Shown here: piece after piece, positions 37,352 to 45,180 of the stretch
How the letters are laid out: every line of letters begins with the position of its first letter
Numbering within the stretch: position 1 is the stretch's first letter
DNA from: Prevotella sp.
Lineage (GTDB): Bacteria; Bacteroidota; Bacteroidia; Bacteroidales; Bacteroidaceae
Direction: 5' to 3'
Length of the DNA: 64,000 nucleotides
NCBI GenBank assembly: GCA_022771625.1
Contig: JALFCW010000120.1
Coordinates: 1-64,000 of the forward strand
Program-made: the position numbers and the translations under genes
The notes under the pieces: model-generated
What the model was told of the DNA's origin: nothing
The model's input: the letters and a program-made list of their open reading frames with translations, nothing else
The model's database searches: none

Positions 37352-37397
37352 TAGTAATAAAAGTTTTTAAATTATTGGATGTTTTAAATTTCGGTTG

Positions 37398-37461
37398 CAA
37401 AGTTATGGGTAAAAAACATAATTGAACAACAATTTTTGACTTTATAGCATTGTTTTTTGAC
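37398..37461 (-). promoter_or_regulatory. rhaB promoter with 21-bp direct-repeat operator
   Basis: Read on the minus strand, GTCAAAAA occurs at 37461-37454 and again at 37440-37433 (21 bp apart). The -7 box TAACTTTG is at 37405-37398. The gap from the second copy to the -7 box is 27 bp, identical to that at rhaD. There is no TTTG at the -33 position. Confidence 0.72.
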
Positions 37462-37466
37462 TATAG

Positions 37467-37498
37467 TTTGGTCTTTTCATTATTTGTTAGTATCTTTG
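37467..37498 (+). promoter_or_regulatory. Promoter of the (alpha/alpha)6 protein gene at 37525
   Basis: TTTG (37467-37470), 20 bp, TATCTTTG (37491-37498), 26 bp before the ATG. In contrast to rhaB and rhaD this is a complete -33/-7 pair; the rhaB operator lies immediately upstream and may also act on it. Confidence 0.75.
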
Positions 37499-37524
37499 CA
37501 CAAAATCAAACAAACATTATTAGT

Positions 37525-39678
37525 ATGAAGAAACAATTTACTAAGACGTTGGCAACATTATTACTTGGAATAACAGTTGTCGGCAATGCTATCGCATCTG
37601 AAAAGATTGACAGACGTAAGGTAGTGACACGGCATAACCCACATGTCACTCATTTGGACTCTCTGTCTTCGCTTACAGTGGGAAACGGCAGATTTGCTTT
37701 TACCGTGGATGCCACAGGTCTGCAGACTTTCCCTCAAGAATATTCCCTTGGTGTTCCGCTCGGAACAATGAGCGAATGGGGATGGCACTCGTTTGCAAAC
37801 CACGATGGATTCGAAGCTAAAGATGCATTGGCAAACCACGATTTCCACCGCGGTCATCCCGAATATTATTCTCTACAGATCAAACAACCAGAAAGAACAC
37901 GCAAGGCAGTAGATTATTTGAGAGCTAATCCTCATAGACTTCATCTCGGAACAATAGGCCTTGACCTGTCTGACGCTTCGAAGATGAATGACATAGACCA
38001 ACATCTTGACCTTTGGACAGGAAAGATTGACAGTAAGTTCACGTATGACAAACAGACATATCATATAGAGACTGTCTGCGATCCTGGTTTAGATTGTATT
38101 GCAACCAATATTACATCTGACGGGAATATCGGAGTCGTATTCAGTTTTGCCTATCCCACAGGAGGACATTGTGACGATGCCTGTAGATGGGATGCCGACA
38201 AACTGCATAATACTACATTAAAAAGCGAGAAGAACTCTGCAGTAATCACCAGGACAATAGACAACACCTTATATTATATATATGTATCATGGAAAGGCAA
38301 TGCCGAGATTATACAAACAGGACGTAACAAGATATTGCTAAAATCCAAAGGCAAAAACCTCTCATTCTCAGCCTTATTCCAAAGTAATTCTGACGAATTC
38401 GGTATTTCCGAGAAATCCGGCATAACTACGAAAATCCCCCAAATACCAGACTATCCATTATGCGCCAAGGCCTCGTCTGAGAGATGGTATTCATATTGGA
38501 CAGAAGGAGGATTTATCGACCTTGGCAATGTGAAAGACAAAAGGGCAACCGAATTGGAACGACGTATCATTCTCAGCCAGTATCTCATGGGGGCACAAGA
38601 AGCAGGAAACATTCCTCCGCAGGAAACAGGACTCACATACAACTCGTGGTTTGGAAAATTCCACCTTGAAATGACATGGTGGCACCTTGTTCATTATGGA
38701 CTATGGAACAAGTCCGAGCTACTCGACAGACAGATTTCGTGGTATGCCTCGGCAGAGGGTAAGGCGCGAGAAATAGCGCGACGCCAAGGATTCAAGGGAG
38801 TGAGATGGATGAAGATGACCGACCCCTCAGCCGAGGAAGCACCTTCCAATGTCGGTTCGTTTCTGATATGGCAGCAGCCTCATCTTATATATTTGGCAGA
38901 ACTGACATATCGTGCGGCAAAATCGGAAGAAGAGCGCACAAAGGCATTGGAGAAATACGGCAAACTTGTGGATGAGACAGCACTATTCATGTGCGACTTC
39001 GCCGAATATGATTCAGTCAATGACCGATACATACTTCGCGGCTGCATACCAGCACAAGAAACCTTAAAAGCCGACTCTACGGTGAATCCCCCATTTGAAC
39101 TGTCATATTGGCTGACTGCACTCGACATGGCACAGAAATGGAGAATAAGACGAGGACTCACTCCAATGAAAGACGCACAAATGGTGATAGACAAACTGTC
39201 GCCATTGGCATTCAATGCCGACAGTATGTATCTAGCAGCTGAAAGTGCCACAGACACATATTCCAACATAAGAATGACAAGCGATCATCCCGCATTGCTT
39301 GGAGCATTAGGTATGATGCCCGACAACAAACTGCTGGATAAAACCATAATGTCAAATACACTGCGTTGGATATGGGAAAACTGGAACTGGGACAAGACCT
39401 GGGGCTGGGACTATCCAATGACTGCAATGACCTGTGCACGACTTGGAGAGGCCGACATGGCTATTGATGCATTGCTAATGCCCAAGCGCACAAATACATA
39501 CCTCATAAATGGACATAATTATCAAGATCAAAGACTCAGGGTATATATGCCAGGCAATGGCGGACTGCTCACCGCCGTGGCAATGATGTGTGCCGGATGG
39601 GACGGATGCGAGACATCTACGCCAGGATTCCCCAAAGACTGGGATGTGAGATGGGAAGGTCTATTGCCAATGCCATAA
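37525..39678 (+). CDS. Exported (alpha/alpha)6-type glycosidase of unassigned family
   Basis: 717 residues from the ATG at 37525, with a signal peptide (KQFTKTLATLLLGITVVGNAIAS). An N-terminal beta-sandwich region (about 25-330) leads into a helical (alpha/alpha)6-barrel-like part containing NSWFGKFHLEMTWWHLVHYG, SFLIWQQPHLIYLAELTYRA and WDYPMTAMTCARLGEADMAID. Order and motifs recall clan GH-L and GH95-type enzymes (GH65/GH15-like), but I cannot place it in a numbered family. It is followed after 12 bp by the DUF4450 gene, and the location between the rha operon and the RG-I operon suggests a rhamnose- or pectin-containing substrate. No assay-supported function is known to me. Confidence 0.7.
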   Translation: MKKQFTKTLATLLLGITVVGNAIASEKIDRRKVVTRHNPHVTHLDSLSSLTVGNGRFAFTVDATGLQTFPQEYSLGVPLGTMSEWGWHSFANHDGFEAKDALANHDFHRGHPEYYSLQIKQPERTRKAVDYLRANPHRLHLGTIGLDLSDASKMNDIDQHLDLWTGKIDSKFTYDKQTYHIETVCDPGLDCIATNITSDGNIGVVFSFAYPTGGHCDDACRWDADKLHNTTLKSEKNSAVITRTIDNTLYYIYVSWKGNAEIIQTGRNKILLKSKGKNLSFSALFQSNSDEFGISEKSGITTKIPQIPDYPLCAKASSERWYSYWTEGGFIDLGNVKDKRATELERRIILSQYLMGAQEAGNIPPQETGLTYNSWFGKFHLEMTWWHLVHYGLWNKSELLDRQISWYASAEGKAREIARRQGFKGVRWMKMTDPSAEEAPSNVGSFLIWQQPHLIYLAELTYRAAKSEEERTKALEKYGKLVDETALFMCDFAEYDSVNDRYILRGCIPAQETLKADSTVNPPFELSYWLTALDMAQKWRIRRGLTPMKDAQMVIDKLSPLAFNADSMYLAAESATDTYSNIRMTSDHPALLGALGMMPDNKLLDKTIMSNTLRWIWENWNWDKTWGWDYPMTAMTCARLGEADMAIDALLMPKRTNTYLINGHNYQDQRLRVYMPGNGGLLTAVAMMCAGWDGCETSTPGFPKDWDVRWEGLLPMP

Positions 39679-39690
39679 GATAAAGGATAT

Positions 39691-42600
39691 ATGAGGGTAG
39701 TAATTATCATATTAATGCTTCTTTTTGCCATCTCAGAGGTTGAGGCTGGCAGAAAATACAATTACCGTCCTGACGGTAGGGAGATTGTTTGTCATAATGG
39801 CGTAAACAAATATACCAGGGCATTATACGGGACCCACGGTCCATTCCGCCTTGAAACATCCGACCGCCCGTTGTTTGCTACATTCAAGAAAGGCGAGTGC
39901 CGCAATCTTCGGTTATATGCCATTATTGGCAATCAACGGATTGCACTCGACTCCATCCTTTTTGACTGTGAGGCAAGCTATCTTGGTGGAAGGAGAACAT
40001 ATCGTCTGACCCATGATGACATCAGAATCGACATTTATGCGATGGCTTCTTTTCTTCACGATGAAGATGCCGTGTGGAAGTTCAATACATGGGTAATTGG
40101 AAAAGGAAAGACAATAGTTCCATACAAAAAGAAGATTCATTTCGAGGCCGTTCTCACTAATTCTCGAAGCAGCAAATTTCAGCGTAATGGCGACCTCGGT
40201 GTTGATGACCTGTCAAAATTTGATGCAGCTCCCAATTCACCACCCGTCTCTACCGCCACATGGGACGGACGTGGGGAGACGTTTCTTCTGTTGAAAGAAA
40301 ACAAAGAGTTAGAGGCTCAATCCGCCAACACCACCAACCGGGGAGCAGGATGGCTTCAGGCCAGATTTGACTCAGAGGAATCCCATCGTCAAGCTATCAT
40401 GTCGAGGGTAGAGATAAATACCCCCGACCCATTGTTCAATACACTCGGCAGCATACTTATGGCGGCCGCTGACGGACTTTGGGACGGTGAGACATGGCAG
40501 CATGGATGCATCGGTTGGCGAATGCCTTTGGCCGGTTGGCGAGGGTGTTATGTTGGAGATGCCGTAGGATGGACCGACCGCTCTTACCAGCATTTTCAGG
40601 CATACGCCCGCAGTCAGGTGAGGGATGTGCCCGCCACAATGCCCCATCCCTGTCAGGACAGTGCACTGAATCTGGCAAGATCCAAGAAACAATGGGGAAC
40701 ACAAATGTATAGCAATGGATATATATGCCGCTATCCCAACCGCACTGACGTGATGCACCACTACGACATGAACCTCAATTATATCGACGGACTTCTGTGG
40801 CACCTATCCTATGATGCCGACGAGAGAAAACTCAGGGAATTTTGGCCGATATTGAAAAGTCATCTTGAATGGGAGAAACGCAATTTCGACCCCGACGGTG
40901 ACCATCTCTATGATGCCTATTGCTGTATCTGGGCATCAGATGCCTTGTATTATAATGGTGGAGCTGTAACCCATTCCTCCGCATACAACTATCGTGATAA
41001 TAGGCTTGCTGCACGCATAGCCCAACTAATAGGCGAGGACGACACGAAATACCGGTTGGAGGCAGAGTCTATCCTCAAGGCTATGAATGAACGACTGTGG
41101 ATGGACGACCGTGGGCACTGGGCTGAATACCAAGACCTCATGGGACTTAAACGGCTACACAAGAGTGCTGCACTTTGGACCATTTACACGCCGATAGACT
41201 GTGGTGCCAGCTCTCCCGAACAAGCATATCGAGCTACAAAATACGTGGATCGCGATATACCGCATATACCAATTGTTGTCAACAAAGTGGACACCATAGG
41301 ATATACAATCTCTACCACCGACTGGATGCCATACGCATGGAGTACAAACAACGTAGCACACGAGGAGGTGGCAAATATGGCATTGGCATATTTCCAAGCA
41401 GGAAGAAACAATGAGGGATTCCAGCTTTTGAAAAGCGACCTTACCGACGAGATGCTCCTCGGGAAATCTCCCGGCAACTTTGGACAGATTAGCCACTACG
41501 ACCGTGAGCGAAACGAGGCATACCGTGACTTCGGCGACAATGTGGGCATCACAAGCAGAGCAATAATCAATGGTCTCTTCGGAATAACACCCGATGCCCT
41601 CTACGGGCAATGTATCATTAAGCAAGCCTTTCCCGACGAATGGAATGAGGCTAACATACAAACACCCTTCCTGAGTTATTCCTACAAGCGCGAAGGTAAT
41701 CGGGACATTTATCATATAGAACAGCATTTCGCACAACCACTGAAAATAATAGTCAAGACAAATGCGGGAAACGGTGCTTTTATGGAAACGGTAGGAACTA
41801 CAGATGAAAGACAGACAATCATCGTTGACCGAACTCGTCTGCCCATGCCGCAAACTTATCCAGAAAGACCTTCTGTAAGAAAGAATATCCATTCCAAGGA
41901 ATACATACGCAGGATGGGACTTGAGGAAATCAGTGACAATGCTACTAACAAGCACGAGATGATTGATCTCTCAGATATATACAATGCCAATCTCACCGAT
42001 ATATTCCGAAACAGATACGAAAGCCCACGCCCACCCTACACCACGTTGCAAATTCCCACACAAGGCATAGGCGAATGGTGCCATCCAAAACTTACTGCAA
42101 ACATCGACGACACAGGACTAAGAATGTGCACCCAACCACTTAGCAACAATGACAGTCTTGGCATATATGACACTGGCAAGGGATTGAACTTTCTCATTCC
42201 TCGCAAAGGCAAAAACATCGTTTTCTCCTCGCTATGGAACAATTACCCCGACGAGGTAAGTATTCCAATAGCCCCGAAAGCAAAATCTTATAATTCTGCT
42301 TATCTGATGTTGGCAGGTACAACCAACAATATGCAGAGTCGTATAGATAATGCCCTGATAATGGCGGAATATGAGGACGGCAGTATAGACACCCTTCACC
42401 TCGAAAATCCCATCAACTGGCCAACGATCAACGAGGCGTATGTATTTGATGACTATGCTTTCTGGTCGGCACCGATAATGCCCCTCCGCTTCCGTCTTGA
42501 CAACGGCAAAGTAGGACGCCACATTAATGCCAAGGAACTTCTGTCCACCATTCCATCGAATCACGACGACAAGGAGAAGAAGATAGGCGAAGACAACCAC

Positions 42601-42735
42601 TATGCCATTGAAAAGGGAGCCGGAGTGATACTTAAGATGCCACTGAATCCCACCAGTAGGATTAGGGGAATCCGTATCAAGACTCTCTCCAATGACATAG
42701 TTGTAGGACTTATGGCAGTGACATTAGAAAGATAA
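39691..42735 (+). CDS. DUF4450 family exported protein, glycosidase-like
   Basis: 1014 residues. Signal peptide (RVVIIILMLLFAISEVEAG), then a DUF4450-type N-terminal region (YNYRPDGREIVCHNGVNKYTRALYGTHGPFRLETSDRPLFA) and a central helical barrel part (DVMHHYDMNLNYIDGLLWHL, DALYYNGGAVTHSSAYNY, GHWAEYQDLMG) like six-hairpin glycosidases. A C-terminal all-beta part ends the protein. DUF4450 proteins are common near glycosidases in Bacteroidetes, but no reaction is assigned to them that I can vouch for. ATG at 39691 follows AAAGGAT at a ribosome-binding distance. It lies 12 bp after the preceding gene and ends 10 bp from the convergent GH2 gene. Confidence 0.75.
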   Translation: MRVVIIILMLLFAISEVEAGRKYNYRPDGREIVCHNGVNKYTRALYGTHGPFRLETSDRPLFATFKKGECRNLRLYAIIGNQRIALDSILFDCEASYLGGRRTYRLTHDDIRIDIYAMASFLHDEDAVWKFNTWVIGKGKTIVPYKKKIHFEAVLTNSRSSKFQRNGDLGVDDLSKFDAAPNSPPVSTATWDGRGETFLLLKENKELEAQSANTTNRGAGWLQARFDSEESHRQAIMSRVEINTPDPLFNTLGSILMAAADGLWDGETWQHGCIGWRMPLAGWRGCYVGDAVGWTDRSYQHFQAYARSQVRDVPATMPHPCQDSALNLARSKKQWGTQMYSNGYICRYPNRTDVMHHYDMNLNYIDGLLWHLSYDADERKLREFWPILKSHLEWEKRNFDPDGDHLYDAYCCIWASDALYYNGGAVTHSSAYNYRDNRLAARIAQLIGEDDTKYRLEAESILKAMNERLWMDDRGHWAEYQDLMGLKRLHKSAALWTIYTPIDCGASSPEQAYRATKYVDRDIPHIPIVVNKVDTIGYTISTTDWMPYAWSTNNVAHEEVANMALAYFQAGRNNEGFQLLKSDLTDEMLLGKSPGNFGQISHYDRERNEAYRDFGDNVGITSRAIINGLFGITPDALYGQCIIKQAFPDEWNEANIQTPFLSYSYKREGNRDIYHIEQHFAQPLKIIVKTNAGNGAFMETVGTTDERQTIIVDRTRLPMPQTYPERPSVRKNIHSKEYIRRMGLEEISDNATNKHEMIDLSDIYNANLTDIFRNRYESPRPPYTTLQIPTQGIGEWCHPKLTANIDDTGLRMCTQPLSNNDSLGIYDTGKGLNFLIPRKGKNIVFSSLWNNYPDEVSIPIAPKAKSYNSAYLMLAGTTNNMQSRIDNALIMAEYEDGSIDTLHLENPINWPTINEAYVFDDYAFWSAPIMPLRFRLDNGKVGRHINAKELLSTIPSNHDDKEKKIGEDNHYAIEKGAGVILKMPLNPTSRIRGIRIKTLSNDIVVGLMAVTLER

Positions 42736-42745
42736 TAACCCCTTA

Positions 42746-45136
42746 CTACAATGTATTGAGTTTTATTCTTTGTGTCTTGTATTTGTCACTTGCCACTTCG
42801 AGGATGATGTTGGATGCAGACGCTCCGGCACGGAGGATGACGAGGGCACTGCCCATAAAGAGACTGCGCTCTGTACCTACGGCAAGTTCGTCGGAAGATA
42901 TGTTTCCGTTGTCAACAGCAACTATCTCAGCATTTCCTGTCACAGAGAAACGGAGATTCTCGCCAGCTGACAACACTCGCCTACCCTTCTTGTCAACTGC
43001 AATCACCCTGACGTGCAGCAAGTCTTTGCCGTCGGCATGCCATGTCTGCACGTCGGGAATCAGTTTGAGGGCAACAGCCTCGCCTGTTGTCTCAAGCGAG
43101 TGGCGTGCCACCTCCTTACCGCCATTGCGTGCAATAGCAGTGAGCTTACCCGACTTATACTCGATATTATCCCATTTAATACGATTGCGTTCCTTAGGAT
43201 TGCCACTGTTCTTTTTTACTCCCAAAGACTTGCCATTGAGTTTGAGTTCCACCTCCTCAGCATTTGTATAAGTATATAGCGAGAGTTTCTCACCATCCTT
43301 TCTGTTCCAATTTTCCGAATAGCTTCCTATAGCGACATTAATGCCATTCCACATCTGCTCACCCTTCTTTCCCTTTTCGATGACAGCGAGATGAACAGAC
43401 GGAGTGTCAGAGAACATACTCTTTAGGAAATATGCGTCCGGTTTGGGTTGGAGTGAGATGTCAAACACACCCTGGTTCCATCCCTTTATAGGCCATCCCA
43501 TACTCTCGCCGAGATAGTCGATTGCGCCCCAATATGCAAGACCTACAACCTTGTCGAGATCCATCTCAAAGAAGTTTGGTCCCATGGCTCCCGTACTTGC
43601 CTCGCTCTGATAGAATATCTTCTCGGGATAGCGTCGGCTGTCACCAGGGAAGTACATGTACCGATAGTTATATGAGTTCACCTCAGTGGCAATAGCCAAT
43701 GGGGCAGGTATTGAGTCGGTGTCAATATCCCTATAGCGCGGATGCATAGCCACTGTTGTAAGACGTGTATTGTCATATCTATGCAACAGTTCGCGCTGCA
43801 GTTTGTATGCCGTCACTCCCCAGTCGTTGAACGGAAGATTAGGATATTGCTGTAATTCATTGCCAAGACTCCACAACACAACGCATGGATGATTGCGGTC
43901 GCGCTTAACCCATTCAGGCACGTCGCGCTGCCAAAGAGCCTCCCACTCTACACGTCCGCCGGCATATTGCGTTAGCCATTTGTCGTATAGTTCATCTACG
44001 ACAAGAATACCATATCGGTCGCAAAGGCGCATAAAGTCCTCACTATATGGATTATGTGAAGTGCGAATATGATTATATCCGAATGACTTCATCAGTTGTA
44101 TGCGTTTCTCTATAGCACGGGGATAGGCAGCAGCTCCGAGAGCTCCTAATGTGTGATGGTTGGCATAACCCTTAAGAAGTACCTTCTTGCCGTTGAGCTT
44201 AAATCCAAAGTCGGGGGAGAACTCAATGGTGCGCACACCAAACTGCTCGCGAATCTGGTCAACGGCATTGCCTTGATTGTCAAACAGAGTCACCTCTGCC
44301 GTATAGAGATAAGGCGACTCACACGACCAAAGGTTGGCATTGTCAATTTCTATCGGTTGCAGTTCATACTCGCGTGTACGCCATTTTCCGTTGAATACGA
44401 TATTCTGCTTCTTCTGGGCAACTACCTCACCATTGGCATCGTAGATTTTCACTTCAGCGGGTATATTATCCACCTTGTTGAAACATGCAATCTCAGCCTG
44501 AATCTTTACCTTCTTGTTATTTTCAGTGCGGATGAAAAGCGGATGACGGGGGAAATATAGTTTCTTGTCTGTAACGATGATGTTGACATCACGATAGAGT
44601 CCACCTCCTGTGTACCAACGCGAGTTATTGGGTTGTTGGGTATTGGCCTTCACAATAATTTCGTTGTCTCCATCATATTTTATCATCGAAGAGATATCAG
44701 TGTCAAAACCAAGATAACCATAGTCGGTTTTGCCTATGTGCTTGCCGTTGAGCCATACATCACCCACGAGCATAATGCCCTGAAAGTCGAGCACTACCCT
44801 TCTGCCCTTCCATTCTTGCTTTGGGGTAAGCACATATCTATACCAACCCACGTTCATTTCCTTGAAACCACGTGGACTGAGTCGGCTGCGCACATTACTT
44901 CCAGCATCACTATTGTCAGGACGCTCAGAGGCATCTGGTTCCACCCACGGCTGTCCGATAAGGAAGTCATGCGGAAGGTTCACCCTCTCGCTCTTAGCAT
45001 TTTTCACTGCCTCAATACCCGACAGTTCCCCAAAGTGAAACTGCCATCCTTCATTCAGGCTTATCGTATCTCTCACTGCGGCCGACGCTCCACCTACGAG
45101 CATTGCCATAGCCGCCAATATCATTATCTTTTTCAT
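42746..45136 (-). CDS. GH2 family glycosidase (beta-galactosidase type)
   Basis: 796 residues starting at the ATG at 45136 (MKKIMILAAMAMLVGGASAA, signal peptide); the frame extends to a TTG five codons upstream. GH2 layout: N-terminal jelly-roll sugar-binding domain (about 20-200), immunoglobulin-like domain, TIM barrel from about 310, then C-terminal beta domains. The acid/base Glu lies in WSLGNEL (residue ~427) and the nucleophile in FYQSEASTG (~512). Specificity (beta-galactoside, galacturonide or glucuronide) is open; a galactan side chain of RG-I would fit. It follows the triple-CE12 gene by 44 bp and is the last gene of that series. Confidence 0.88.
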   Translation of the reverse strand: MKKIMILAAMAMLVGGASAAVRDTISLNEGWQFHFGELSGIEAVKNAKSERVNLPHDFLIGQPWVEPDASERPDNSDAGSNVRSRLSPRGFKEMNVGWYRYVLTPKQEWKGRRVVLDFQGIMLVGDVWLNGKHIGKTDYGYLGFDTDISSMIKYDGDNEIIVKANTQQPNNSRWYTGGGLYRDVNIIVTDKKLYFPRHPLFIRTENNKKVKIQAEIACFNKVDNIPAEVKIYDANGEVVAQKKQNIVFNGKWRTREYELQPIEIDNANLWSCESPYLYTAEVTLFDNQGNAVDQIREQFGVRTIEFSPDFGFKLNGKKVLLKGYANHHTLGALGAAAYPRAIEKRIQLMKSFGYNHIRTSHNPYSEDFMRLCDRYGILVVDELYDKWLTQYAGGRVEWEALWQRDVPEWVKRDRNHPCVVLWSLGNELQQYPNLPFNDWGVTAYKLQRELLHRYDNTRLTTVAMHPRYRDIDTDSIPAPLAIATEVNSYNYRYMYFPGDSRRYPEKIFYQSEASTGAMGPNFFEMDLDKVVGLAYWGAIDYLGESMGWPIKGWNQGVFDISLQPKPDAYFLKSMFSDTPSVHLAVIEKGKKGEQMWNGINVAIGSYSENWNRKDGEKLSLYTYTNAEEVELKLNGKSLGVKKNSGNPKERNRIKWDNIEYKSGKLTAIARNGGKEVARHSLETTGEAVALKLIPDVQTWHADGKDLLHVRVIAVDKKGRRVLSAGENLRFSVTGNAEIVAVDNGNISSDELAVGTERSLFMGSALVILRAGASASNIILEVASDKYKTQRIKLNTL

Positions 45137-45180
45137 AGTGTCATTCTTCAATCTTCAATTTTCAATCTTCAATCTAAAAA

